NCBI GenBank assembly: GCA_002320005.1
Contig: DCJK01000016.1
Location: 10,423 to 74,422 of the forward strand
Direction: 5' to 3'
Source: Firmicutes bacterium UBA1702
GTDB taxonomy: Bacteria > Bacillota > Clostridia > Peptostreptococcales > Anaerovoracaceae
Length of the DNA: 64,000 bases
Both the position numbers and the translations under genes were made by a program. This document shows positions 1 through 8,052 of this stretch, one piece after another (position 1 is the stretch's first letter; every line of letters starts with the position of its first letter). Below the pieces are notes generated by a model, which worked only from the letters and a program-made list of their open reading frames with translations, was not told where the DNA came from and did no database searches.

Positions 1-151
1 CAAGTATTATTCCGTCATATTCAGCCATCTCAATATAGCTGAGAGCTTCTTCTCCATCAAAACAGCTGTCAACATAGTAACCTTCTGCTGACAGCCGCTT
101 GGTGATTATGCGATTAAGATCTTTTTGATCTTCTGCTATAAGTATGCGCAT
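1..151 (-). CDS. Response regulator, N-terminal part (runs off left edge)
   Basis: The reverse strand reads from an ATG at 151 through MRILIAEDQKDLNRIITKR and on to an EYDGIILxx-type stretch at the window edge, the start of a CheY-like receiver domain. The ED pair (residues 7-8) fits the acidic pocket, and the edge falls about where the phospho-acceptor Asp would follow. A GTGAGG ribosome site precedes it. It starts 14 bases after the trxA stop on the same strand, so the two are probably cotranscribed. The output domain lies outside the window, so the target is unknown. Confidence 0.8.
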   Translation of the reverse strand, partial: MRILIAEDQKDLNRIITKRLSAEGYYVDSCFDGEEALSYIEMAEYDGIIL

Positions 152-165
152 GAAAAACCTCACTT

Positions 166-468
166 TTAGAGCAGTGCGAGAATATCCTCCTTGGAAATAA
201 GACCGATAGATTTATTGGCGATTTCTCCGTTTTTGAATACGATCAAAGTCGGAATGCTCATTACCCCATAGCGTATGGCCAGTTCGCCTTCATCGTCAAT
301 ATTTATTTTGCATACCTTCACATCTGAGCGCTCTGAGGCAACCTGATCCACAATAGGTGAAAGCATCTTGCAAGGCATACACCATGCAGCCCAGAAGTCT
401 ACGAGAACAGGTTCTTTGGCCATAAGCACCTCTTGGTCGAAGTTTTCTTTTGTAACGGTAGTGATCAT
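166..468 (-). CDS. trxA: Thioredoxin
   Basis: A 100-residue single-domain thioredoxin, a cytoplasmic disulfide reductase normally recycled by thioredoxin reductase. The core reads VLVDFWAAWCMPCKMLSPI (from about residue 21), followed by the cis-proline segment SIPTLIVFKNGE. The active site is WCMPCK rather than the usual WCGPCK; the residue between the cysteines tunes redox potential, so this may be a specialised thioredoxin. Length is close to the family's usual 100-108 residues. The start is fixed by an AAGGAGG site 7 bases upstream. A response regulator follows on the same strand. No thioredoxin reductase lies in the window. Confidence 0.93.
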   Translation of the reverse strand: MITTVTKENFDQEVLMAKEPVLVDFWAAWCMPCKMLSPIVDQVASERSDVKVCKINIDDEGELAIRYGVMSIPTLIVFKNGEIANKSIGLISKEDILALL

Positions 469-544
469 AACAAAACCTCCTTATATTTCACAAAAAATTC
501 ATAGTAATTTAACCTTATTATACCCTAAAACCATAGGATTAAAA

Positions 545-573
545 TAGGCATAGTGTGAAATTTATGTTATAAT
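545..573 (+). promoter_or_regulatory. Sigma-A promoter for the RND exporter
   Basis: TATAAT at 568-573 with a weak -35 TAGGCA at 545-550, spacing 17. It lies between the divergent trxA and RND genes and about 27 bases before the exporter start. Confidence 0.5.
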
Positions 574-599
574 AAATCTCACAACTTGCAAGGGAGAGT

Positions 600-3500
600 A
601 TGAAAGAGATGCCAAAATACAGCGTAAAGAAACCAATGACGGTTTTTGTTGTAGCAGTAATTATAATAGCGCTTGGAATCGTGTCTGTGACAGGAATGAC
701 GCCGGACCTGCTTCCCAATATAGATCTGCCCTATGTGGTAATAATGACCGTTTACCCGGGTGCAACACCGGAAGAGGTCGAGGCTACGGTGACAAAGCCT
801 TTGGAACAGAATCTTTCAACTATGGAAGGGCTTAAAAATATTCAGTCAATGTCTTCGTCCAACTACTCTCTGGTTATGCTGGAGTTTGAAAACGGCACGG
901 ATATGGATACCGCAGTGGTAAACATACTGCAGAATACCGACCTGGTAGAAGGCTCATGGGGTGATAGTATCGGCTCACCATATATAATGAAGATAAATCC
1001 CAATATGATGCCTATTGCCATAGCGGCAGTGGACATGAAGGGTTACGATACTCAGCAGCTGTCCGACTTTGTGAAAGAAACATTGCTGAATGAACTTGAA
1101 GGAACCACCGGTGTGGCAAGTATCAACACCGGAGGACTTATCGAGTCCAAAATAAATGTTTCCATCAGCGAAGAAAAAATAGAAGCAATTAACGAAAAAC
1201 TGCTGCGCCGAGCCAGCGAGTCTCTGGCTGACGCCAAAGCGCAGATAAATACAGGCCTTACCGAAGTAAAGAAGGCCGAAGCTCAGTTGGCAGATGCCAG
1301 AACACAGCTTGATGCAACAAAAGAAGGAACTTATGATCAGCTGGCAGGAATAAGTGCGGAACTTGATGCGGCAGTAGCGCAGGCAAGTGCCTTTGCCACT
1401 CAGATAAAGTCGCTGGAATACGTTAAAAATTCCATTAAGGCTCAGATAGAAGAAAGTCCGCTAAACGAAGATCTGAAAAAGCAGTTAGACGAAATTGACA
1501 AAGAGCTTTCGGAACTTATTATAAGCAGTCAGGAAGCGGACGCTCAGGTGGAACAGCTTAAGGCGGCCTATAAAGAGGCTGAAAAAGGAACATATGTCGC
1601 GCAGGATTCTCTTGATGCGGCTTATGGGAAGCTGGAGACCGCTCAAAGTGAGCTGATAAGCCAGAAAAGCATGCTGAACAGCGCCATGGTACAGCTGGAT
1701 GAAGCGGGGAACCAGGCCCTTGCCAAGGCTGATCTGGGTCAGATGATCACAATGGAGATGGTATCCGGGGTCCTTCAGGGACAGAATTTCTCCATGCCTG
1801 CAGGATATATACAAGAAGACGGAGCAAGATATCTTGTCAGCGTAGGAGACGAATTGACAAGCCTGGAGGACGTGAGCAGCCAGTTCCTGTTTAACATAGA
1901 AGGAATCGGAGATGTAAGGCTCAGTGATGTGGCAGATGTTTTTGTTACAGATAACAGCGATGCTGTATATGCCAGCATCAACGGAAATCCGGGGATAGTC
2001 CTGAGTTTTTCTAAGCAGTCAAACTATGCAACGGCCACGGTATCCGACAATATCAGTGATAAGTTTGAGCAGCTCAGTGAAAAGTATGACGGTCTAAAGT
2101 TTACCACTATGATGGATCAGGGGCAGTACATTTACCTGATCATAGGTGCCATAGCACAAAGCCTGGGATTTGGAGCGATATTTGCCATTGTGGTACTTCT
2201 GCTGTTTCTCAGAGATGTAAGGCCTACGCTTATTACCCTTCTGAGTATACCTATCAGCATAATGTTCGCCCTTGTTCTGATGTATTTTTCCGGAGTCACT
2301 CTCAACATGATGTCCCTTTCGGGACTGGCGGTGGCTGTAGGAATGCTGGTGGATAACTCAATAGTAGTTATAGAAAATATATTCCGGCTGCGCAGAATGG
2401 GAGTACCGCCTAAGAAGGCGGCTGTCGCCGGGGCAAAACAGGTATCCGGTGCCATTGCATCCTCTACACTTACAACTGTGTGCGTATTTGCACCTATAGT
2501 GTTTGTGCAGGGAATTACCAGACAGCTGTTTACGGACATGGCACTGACTATAACCTATGCGCTTCTGGCCAGCCTGATTATTGCTCTCACGCTGGTACCA
2601 GCCATGGCAGCATCTTTGTTCAAGAAAGACATGAAGGGCGAGGGCAGAAGATTTGGATCATTCAAGCGTTCATATATGAAGTTCGTGTCATGGAATCTGA
2701 AGCATAAGACTCTGGTGCTGATACTTTCAGTCGGCCTGCTGGTATTCAGCGTCGTTGCCTCAATCTCAAAGGGATTCATCTTCATTCCGGATATGGCTAC
2801 TCCGCAGCTGTCAGGAACCATGACTATGAATAACGAAGATGCAAAGCTGGAAGACACTAAGGCGATGGCAGATACTGTAGTTGAGAGAGTACGAAAGGTG
2901 CAGGGTGTTGAGACGGTGGGAGCCATGCTCTCGTCTACAAACAATCTGACAGGAGAAACTTCGTCAAACACAGTCAGTCTGTACATACTTGTCGATGAAG
3001 ACTCTGACCGCAGCGGTGGAGAAATATGTAAAGAGATTGAAAAAAAGTGCGGGGACCTGGACTGCACACTGCAGATGATAAGCTCTTCATCCATAACAAG
3101 TTACACAACCGCCCTGGGAGGAAGCGGTGTTGAAGTAAAGGTGTATGGCTCCGATACGGGAGACTTGCAGAAAGCTGCCGAAGAAATAGGAAAGAAACTT
3201 GAAAAGGTTAAGGGAATTAAATCCGTAGATAACGGTCTGGAAGAAACAGAGCCGGAGATTCATTTTGTGGTAGACAAAGAAAAAGCCATGAAAAACGGGC
3301 TCACTGTGGCGCAGGTGTATATGCAGGTGGCTGAGGCTCTTAAAACTCAAACCAGTGCGACAACTCTTTCCTGGGAGGGAGATAAATATGAAGTTGTGGT
3401 TTCTGAATCAGAAATTGATGCAATTGATATCGATGCGATAAAAAATCTGCCGGTGGAGGGAACTGACACTGACGGAAATAAAGTTACGGTAAAACTTTCG

Positions 3501-4250
3501 GAAATAACCGAGGCCAAAGAAGTCAGCACACTGCCTTCTATCATGAGGATAAATCAGAGAACTTACCTTACGGTAAGCGGCGAAGTGGATGAAGAACATA
3601 ACGTCACGCTGGTAACCCAAGAGGCTGAAAAAGCCCTTGCTGACTACAGCTCACCAAAGGGTATGACCTTTGAATTCGGCGGGGAAAATGAGATGATAAT
3701 GGATGCCATGTGGGATCTTCTCAAAATGATGGCTCTGGGAGTCCTTCTTGTATACCTTATTATGGTTGCACAATTCCAGTCGCTGCGCTCGCCGTTTATA
3801 GTCATGTTTACCATACCTCTGGCCTTTACCGGAGGACTTCTGGCACTCCTTATATTTGATAAGGAAATAAGTATAATTGCCATGATAGGTCTTATCATGC
3901 TGGTGGGTATAATTGTAAACAACGGCATAGTAATGGTAGACTACATCAATCAGCTTCGTGCCAAAGGCATGGAAAAAAGGAGAGCGATAATCGAAGGAGC
4001 GGCAACAAGGATAAGACCTGTGCTTATGACCAGCCTTACCACGATACTGGGGCTTGTTGTGATGGCAGCAGGTAAAACGGCGGGAACCGATATGATGCAG
4101 CCTATAGCACTGGTATGTATAGGAGGTCTTACCTATGCTACCGTACTGACGCTTCTGGTGGTGCCGGTCATATATGATATTTTTACCGGAAGAAAATATA
4201 AACACATCAAAGAAGAAGACCTGGATGTAAGCGATCTGGTAGTAAAATAA
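600..4250 (+). CDS. RND-family efflux permease with a coiled-coil insert
   Basis: A 1216-residue inner-membrane proton-driven exporter of the AcrB/SwrC (HAE-1) type. An N-terminal membrane helix is followed by the first porter domain (PNIDLPYVVIMTVYPGATPEEVE), a TM block with GMLVDNSIVVIENI (Asp near residue 585, matching the first of the two TM4 aspartates of AcrB, the second being Asn), and a C-terminal TM block with GIIVNNGIVMVDY, where AcrB has its TM10 lysine. About 180 residues (roughly 205-385) rich in Ala/Glu/Lys/Gln heptads are inserted where the AcrB docking domain begins, which explains the length beyond about 1050. No membrane-fusion partner is adjacent. The start ATG at 600 has AGGGAG only 3 bases upstream; ATG 609 is an alternative. 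The substrate cannot be told. Confidence 0.9.
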   Translation: MKEMPKYSVKKPMTVFVVAVIIIALGIVSVTGMTPDLLPNIDLPYVVIMTVYPGATPEEVEATVTKPLEQNLSTMEGLKNIQSMSSSNYSLVMLEFENGTDMDTAVVNILQNTDLVEGSWGDSIGSPYIMKINPNMMPIAIAAVDMKGYDTQQLSDFVKETLLNELEGTTGVASINTGGLIESKINVSISEEKIEAINEKLLRRASESLADAKAQINTGLTEVKKAEAQLADARTQLDATKEGTYDQLAGISAELDAAVAQASAFATQIKSLEYVKNSIKAQIEESPLNEDLKKQLDEIDKELSELIISSQEADAQVEQLKAAYKEAEKGTYVAQDSLDAAYGKLETAQSELISQKSMLNSAMVQLDEAGNQALAKADLGQMITMEMVSGVLQGQNFSMPAGYIQEDGARYLVSVGDELTSLEDVSSQFLFNIEGIGDVRLSDVADVFVTDNSDAVYASINGNPGIVLSFSKQSNYATATVSDNISDKFEQLSEKYDGLKFTTMMDQGQYIYLIIGAIAQSLGFGAIFAIVVLLLFLRDVRPTLITLLSIPISIMFALVLMYFSGVTLNMMSLSGLAVAVGMLVDNSIVVIENIFRLRRMGVPPKKAAVAGAKQVSGAIASSTLTTVCVFAPIVFVQGITRQLFTDMALTITYALLASLIIALTLVPAMAASLFKKDMKGEGRRFGSFKRSYMKFVSWNLKHKTLVLILSVGLLVFSVVASISKGFIFIPDMATPQLSGTMTMNNEDAKLEDTKAMADTVVERVRKVQGVETVGAMLSSTNNLTGETSSNTVSLYILVDEDSDRSGGEICKEIEKKCGDLDCTLQMISSSSITSYTTALGGSGVEVKVYGSDTGDLQKAAEEIGKKLEKVKGIKSVDNGLEETEPEIHFVVDKEKAMKNGLTVAQVYMQVAEALKTQTSATTLSWEGDKYEVVVSESEIDAIDIDAIKNLPVEGTDTDGNKVTVKLSEITEAKEVSTLPSIMRINQRTYLTVSGEVDEEHNVTLVTQEAEKALADYSSPKGMTFEFGGENEMIMDAMWDLLKMMALGVLLVYLIMVAQFQSLRSPFIVMFTIPLAFTGGLLALLIFDKEISIIAMIGLIMLVGIIVNNGIVMVDYINQLRAKGMEKRRAIIEGAATRIRPVLMTSLTTILGLVVMAAGKTAGTDMMQPIALVCIGGLTYATVLTLLVVPVIYDIFTGRKYKHIKEEDLDVSDLVVK

Positions 4251-4257
4251 AAATCAG

Positions 4258-4304
4258 AAAATCCCGGATTTCTCTGTCCTGAGACAAAGAAACCCGGGAT
4301 TTTT
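4258..4304. terminator. Bidirectional terminator between the RND gene and the arsR-type gene
   Basis: An AAAATCCCGG arm pairs with CCCGGGATTTTT around a second stem (TCTGTC/GACAAAGA). A-rich upstream and T-rich downstream flanks let it work for the exporter on + and the converging regulator gene on -. Confidence 0.85.
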
Positions 4305-4361
4305 ACAAGCATAAAACATCACGCTGCGGAATGTGGCTGCAGTGGCTGCTGCAGCGGAAAA

Positions 4362-4688
4362 TCATGGTGTTACTGAAAATTTCTTCGCTGCATTAAGATA
4401 TTGCATCAGCAGCCCAAGGTTAGCATAATAATATGAATACTTATCTTTCTTTTTTACTTCTATGAGGCCTGAATCAGCCAGTTTTTTTGTATGCTGAGAA
4501 ATTGTGGCCTGAGCATAGTCGAAATGCTCCACCAGGTCCTTGTTGCAGACCAGTACCATGGCTCTGTTTGACTGCATTATATACTTGAATATCCTGATTC
4601 TGGCCGGATGGGCGAGAGCATCGGAAACTCTGGCAATAAGCAATATTTCTTCCTCCAGCATTTCGTCAGGGTCTTTTCTCAATCTCAT
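4362..4688 (-). CDS. ArsR-family winged-helix repressor
   Basis: A 108-residue transcription factor. ALAHPARIRIFKYI (residues 25-38) is the ArsR/SmtB entry helix; the recognition region AQATISQHTKKLADSGLI follows, then a wing (VKKKDKYSYYY). One Cys (C48) lies in helix 2-3, but there is no ELCVCDL metal-box pair, so metal sensing is not supported. It is divergent from the sigma-54 activator and convergent with the RND exporter. Either could be its target; the shared 131-bp upstream region with the activator makes the activator or itself more likely. The start follows AAAGGACCC. Confidence 0.85.
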   Translation of the reverse strand: MRLRKDPDEMLEEEILLIARVSDALAHPARIRIFKYIMQSNRAMVLVCNKDLVEHFDYAQATISQHTKKLADSGLIEVKKKDKYSYYYANLGLLMQYLNAAKKFSVTP

Positions 4689-4763
4689 ATTAATGGGTCC
4701 TTTCTTGGTAAACTACCAGTACATTATGACAGAAACGCAAAAGATTTTCAAGGCGGAAAAGAT

Positions 4764-4777
4764 GCAAAAATATTTGC
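4764..4777. promoter_or_regulatory. Probable autoregulatory operator of the sigma-54 activator
   Basis: The dyad GCAAAAATATTTGC matches the GCAAA-N4-TTTGC pattern of the two sites at 6235-6271. It overlaps the -35 box (TTGCAC, 4774-4779) of the activator's own promoter, a position suited to autorepression. Seen in sequence; role inferred. Confidence 0.65.
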
Positions 4778-4802
4778 ACCAAAAAGAAAAATGTGATAAA
4801 AT
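4774..4802 (+). promoter_or_regulatory. Sigma-A promoter of the sigma-54 activator gene
   Basis: TTGCAC (4774-4779), 17-bp spacer, TAAAAT (4797-4802), 17 bases before the ATG at 4820. The -35 overlaps the operator dyad at 4764-4777. The short leader leaves room only for the weak AGGTAAAG ribosome site. Confidence 0.6.
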
Positions 4803-4819
4803 GCTAACAGGTAAAGATT

Positions 4820-6235
4820 ATGAAGAAAGAATACTACGAAAAAATAATAGAAGAACTCATAAAGCTTATAGATGAGGGCGTATATATTGTAGACAAGAAC
4901 GGCATAGGTCGGTTTTACAATGATACCATGGCCTCAATGGAGAAGGTCAATGTGGAGGACGTCCTCGATAAAAAGTTTCATGAGGCTTTTCCTGAAGTCA
5001 GAAAAAATGACAGTACAATGCTTAAAGCTCTTCTGAAAGGTGAGCCTACAGTCAGAAAACAGCAGACGTACAAGAACTTTTACGGGAAAGAGATAACTAC
5101 CGTCAACAGCACCATACCCATCGTTGTCGAGGGACAGACTGTGGCGGCTATTGAGGTGGCCAAAGACATAACCGATATCAGAAGAATGTCTGACACTCTG
5201 CTAGAACTTCAGAAAGAGCAAAACAAGAGAAAGACAGCAACCCAGAGTGCATCACCTGCCGGAACGGTCATAAAGAAATATACTTTTGACGATATCTTCG
5301 GGGAGAACGAGGATTTTGAAGTGGCACTGAACCGTGCCAGAAAGGCAGCTGAAAATGACGCCTCTGTATTTATATACGGTGAAACCGGAACAGGTAAGGA
5401 ACTTTTTGCTCAGAGCATTCACTACTGCGGAAAGCGCAAAGATAAACCTTTTCTGGCACAGAACTGCGCTGCCATACCTGAATCTCTGCTGGAAGGAATT
5501 CTTTTCGGAACGTCCAGAGGAAGTTTTACGGGAGCAGTGGACAGGGAGGGGTTGTTTGAGCAGGCCAACGGCGGAACCCTGCTGCTGGATGAGATAAGTG
5601 CCATGCCTTATGACCTTCAGAGCAAGCTGCTGAGAGTCCTCCAGGAGGATTACATAAGAAGAGTGGGCGGCACAAGAGATATTCCTGTCAATGTCAGGAT
5701 AATAGCAACAGTAAACGAGCCTCCCGAAGATCTCATTGCGCAGGGTAAACTGCGAAAAGACCTGTTTTATAGATTAAATGTAATAAATATTCAGATACCG
5801 GCTCTGCGAGAAAGGCCGGATGATATACCTCTTCTGGCAGAGAGGCTGTTGGAAAAATATAATAAAAAATTCGAAAAAGAAATATGGATGCTTTCGGAAG
5901 GCGCCGTAAAAAAACTTAAAAATTATGATTATCCGGGAAATGTAAGAGAACTGGAAAATATAATTGAACAAGCTGTCTCCATGGGGGATAATGAGCACGT
6001 ACTTACCGAAAAGAATCTTGCTATGCCTACAGCTGCCAGAAAGGGCAGGATACCTGCCCCGGAGTACGAAAAAAGTATTCCCCTCGACAAGTATATGGAT
6101 GAACTGGAAGCCAAGATAATTAAATCTGCGCTTATCGAGGCCGGCGGAAATATATCCAGGGCAGCTGAACAGCTTCAGATAAAACGACAGACCCTTCAGC
6201 ACAAACTAAAACGGTATAACCTTACCGAAAAATAG
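4820..6235 (+). CDS. Sigma-54-dependent activator (PAS-AAA+-Fis) of ornithine catabolism
   Basis: A 471-residue enhancer-binding protein. A PAS sensor occupies about residues 10-120 (GVYIVDKNGIGRFYN). The AAA+ domain carries Walker A GETGTGKE (187-194), the sigma-54 contact loop GSFTGA (234-239, a GAFTGA variant), GGTLLLDE Walker B, and RKDLFYRLNV with the arginine finger region. A Fis-type HTH closes the protein (GGNISRAAEQLQIKRQTLQ). No receiver domain is present, so the signal is probably a small ligand at PAS. It lies directly upstream of a consensus -24/-12 promoter and the ornithine operon, with matching dyads near both genes. Sigma-54 activators of ornithine use are known in clostridia (I recall the name OrdR; not verified here). 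Confidence 0.93.
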   Translation: MKKEYYEKIIEELIKLIDEGVYIVDKNGIGRFYNDTMASMEKVNVEDVLDKKFHEAFPEVRKNDSTMLKALLKGEPTVRKQQTYKNFYGKEITTVNSTIPIVVEGQTVAAIEVAKDITDIRRMSDTLLELQKEQNKRKTATQSASPAGTVIKKYTFDDIFGENEDFEVALNRARKAAENDASVFIYGETGTGKELFAQSIHYCGKRKDKPFLAQNCAAIPESLLEGILFGTSRGSFTGAVDREGLFEQANGGTLLLDEISAMPYDLQSKLLRVLQEDYIRRVGGTRDIPVNVRIIATVNEPPEDLIAQGKLRKDLFYRLNVINIQIPALRERPDDIPLLAERLLEKYNKKFEKEIWMLSEGAVKKLKNYDYPGNVRELENIIEQAVSMGDNEHVLTEKNLAMPTAARKGRIPAPEYEKSIPLDKYMDELEAKIIKSALIEAGGNISRAAEQLQIKRQTLQHKLKRYNLTEK

Positions 6236-6271
6236 CAAAAAAATTTGCATTTAAATAGCAAAAAATTTTGC
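6235..6271. promoter_or_regulatory. Two upstream activator sites for the sigma-54 promoter
   Basis: Two 14-bp dyads, GCAAAAAAATTTGC (6235-6248) and GCAAAAAATTTTGC (6258-6271), start 23 bp apart, about two helical turns. They lie about 170-200 bp upstream of the -24 element, a normal enhancer distance. The first begins in the activator's stop codon. A further dyad TTTGGTT-TTAT-AACCAAA at 6339-6356 lies between them and the promoter. Confidence 0.75.
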
Positions 6272-6437
6272 ACCAATCAAAAATTTTTAACCATGATTTT
6301 GAAAAAAAGAAAAAGATGTGTGGCTATATTGCAGAAGATTTGGTTTTATAACCAAAAAAAACGGTATAAATGCAAAGGTTGTGGTGAACATGTCACAAAA
6401 ATGCCAGGGTTAAGTATACAATATTCAACCAGACACA

Positions 6438-6453
6438 TGGCACGGACTTTGCT
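6438..6453 (+). promoter_or_regulatory. Sigma-54 (-24/-12) promoter of the ornithine operon
   Basis: TGGCAC-GGACT-TTGCT matches the consensus TGGCAC-N5-TTGCW at every fixed position. Expected transcription start is near 6464, about 48 bases before the ord ATG. It is the only full consensus match noticed in the window. Confidence 0.93.
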
Positions 6454-6511
6454 TTATATAATTGGCAGTTACAACTTAAACTAAAATTTTAATTAAAAAG
6501 GAGAAACTAAG

Positions 6512-7570
6512 ATGAAAGAAGTAAAAGTAATTATCTGGGGACTCGGCGCTATGGGCGGCGGAATGGCTGACATGCTTCTGAAGAAGAAAGGCGTTGAAAT
6601 CGTTGGAGTTGCAGGAAGAGGCGCTAAGATCGGAACTTCCATGTATGACTACATCAAGACTGAAAGAGGCGACAGACCTGACGTTATCATTCAGGCTGCT
6701 GAAGACATTATCAAGCCAGGTGCTGCAGATATCGTACTGCTCTGCACAGATTCATTCACAAAGAATGCATTCCCAAGATTAAAGTTCATCATGGAACAGG
6801 GACTGAATGTAATCACTTCTGCAGAAGAAATGTCATATCCTAAGGCTCAGAGCCCTGAATTAGCTGAAGAACTGGACAAGATTGCTAAGGCTAACGGCGT
6901 TTCATGTTTAGGAACAGGCATCAACCCTGGACATATCATGGACTTACTGGTTCTGGTTATGACAGGATGCTTAGTAGACGTAGAAGAAATCACTTCAAGA
7001 AGAGTTAACTCCCTGTCACCGTTCGGACCGGTTGTAATGGAAGAACAGGGCATCGGTATCTCCGTAGAAGAATTCAAAGAAAGAAAAGCTAACCACACTA
7101 TGTCAGGTCACGTTGGATTTGCTGAATCCGTTGGAATGATGGCAGAAGGTATGGGATTAACTGTAGAAGAATTCGCTCAGGACATGAACCCTATCACAAC
7201 TGATGTTGACAGAAAGTCACCTTATGGCTTTGCAGCAGCAGGTTCATGCGCAGGTGTTGCTATGACAGCAGAAGCTAAATTAAGCAACGGAATGCCTGTA
7301 CATATGGATCACCCACAGCAGATCGAACCTGAGCAGGTTGGCGTTCAGACTGGTGACTATGTAATCATCAAGGGAACTCCAAATGTAAACTTAGTAAACA
7401 GCCCTGAAATCGAAGGCGGACTGGGAACAATCGCAATGTGCGTTAACATGATTCCTCACGTAATCAACGCTGAACCTGGTTTACACACTATGATCACTCT
7501 TCCTATTCCTAGAGCTATCATGGGAGACTTCAGAAACCTCGTTAAAGAAGAAAAGAAGATCGTAAAATAA
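6512..7570 (+). CDS. ord: 2,4-diaminopentanoate dehydrogenase
   Basis: A 352-residue NAD(P)-dependent dehydrogenase that deaminates (2R,4S)-2,4-diaminopentanoate to 2-amino-4-oxopentanoate, the third step of clostridial ornithine breakdown. The Rossmann motif GLGAMGGGMADML is at residues 10-22; the fold resembles dihydrodipicolinate reductase. SCLGTGINPGHIMDLLVLVM is a family block in the middle. It is the first gene after the sigma-54 promoter, with an AAGGAG site 9 bases before the ATG, and is followed by ortAB and oraSE in the order expected for this pathway. Codons are strongly biased (AGA, GAA, CTG/TTA), suggesting high expression. Function assigned by family recognition plus context. 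Confidence 0.93.
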   Translation: MKEVKVIIWGLGAMGGGMADMLLKKKGVEIVGVAGRGAKIGTSMYDYIKTERGDRPDVIIQAAEDIIKPGAADIVLLCTDSFTKNAFPRLKFIMEQGLNVITSAEEMSYPKAQSPELAEELDKIAKANGVSCLGTGINPGHIMDLLVLVMTGCLVDVEEITSRRVNSLSPFGPVVMEEQGIGISVEEFKERKANHTMSGHVGFAESVGMMAEGMGLTVEEFAQDMNPITTDVDRKSPYGFAAAGSCAGVAMTAEAKLSNGMPVHMDHPQQIEPEQVGVQTGDYVIIKGTPNVNLVNSPEIEGGLGTIAMCVNMIPHVINAEPGLHTMITLPIPRAIMGDFRNLVKEEKKIVK

Positions 7571-7588
7571 TTAAACTTTGACTTTATG

Positions 7589-7714
7589 CGGCAATGCCGC
7601 GATGGCGGCGTTGCCGTAATGGAGATTTTTGAATGATTCCCGCCATATATGCGACGGGGATTAAATCATCAATCCTTCGATATGCGGCATCGCCGTTTTT
7701 TATCGGCGCTGCCG
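7589..7714. other. Two GC-rich intercistronic hairpins between ord and ortA
   Basis: The 176-bp gap holds a 12-bp stem (CGGCAATGCCGC, loop GATG, GCGGCGTTGCCG; 7589-7616) and an 11-bp stem (CGGCATCGCCG, loop of 8, CGGCGCTGCCG; 7685-7714). The arms resemble each other. Neither is followed by a clear U-run, so RNA stabilisation or processing fits better than termination. No gene is seen in the gap. Confidence 0.6.
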
Positions 7715-7746
7715 GATGAAATTTTAAAAATAGGAGAATTAGAGAA

Positions 7747-8052
7747 ATGGCTAAAAAAGGCGAATGGGTTCGTATCCACAAGGTTGTTTTAGCTGCTGCT
7801 GACAGAACAGCTAAGCTTCCTGATGACACAAAGAAGGTTGACTTCGAAATGTGGGTAAAGGGAACTCTTCAGAACGAAACAGCAGAAATCGGCGATGAAG
7901 TTACAATTATCACCGCAACAGGCCGTGAAGAAACAGGCAAGTTACTTGAAGTAAATCCTTACTACACTCACAGCTATGGAAAATTTGTTCCTGAAATCAT
8001 CGATATCGATAAAAAATTAAGAGAAATCATGCAGTTTGGAGGTGAAAACTAA
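7747..8052 (+). CDS. ortA: 2-amino-4-oxopentanoate thiolase, alpha subunit
   Basis: A 101-residue small subunit of the PLP-dependent thiolase that splits 2-amino-4-oxopentanoate with CoA into D-alanine and acetyl-CoA. It begins MAKKGEWVRIHKVVL and contains the conserved GDEVTIITATGREETGKLLEVNPYY-type core (split over residues 57-81), a beta-rich fold with no catalytic lysine of its own. Length fits known OrtA (about 100 residues). The ATG is preceded by ATAGGAGAA. Its stop overlaps the ortB start by one base (TAATG), implying translational coupling and equal stoichiometry. Confidence 0.92.
   Translation: MAKKGEWVRIHKVVLAAADRTAKLPDDTKKVDFEMWVKGTLQNETAEIGDEVTIITATGREETGKLLEVNPYYTHSYGKFVPEIIDIDKKLREIMQFGGEN

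Noticed and set aside
4322..4356. GCTGCAG...CTGCAGC repeat near the arsR-type gene end
   Set aside because: A short inverted repeat without a T-run, next to a much better terminator; probably incidental.
6245..6484. A 79-codon frame with a CxxC-like zinc-knuckle stretch between the activator and ord
   Set aside because: It overlaps two operators and the sigma-54 promoter, has no ribosome site, and its composition is that of AT-rich noncoding DNA. A transposase zinc-ribbon remnant is possible but not supported.
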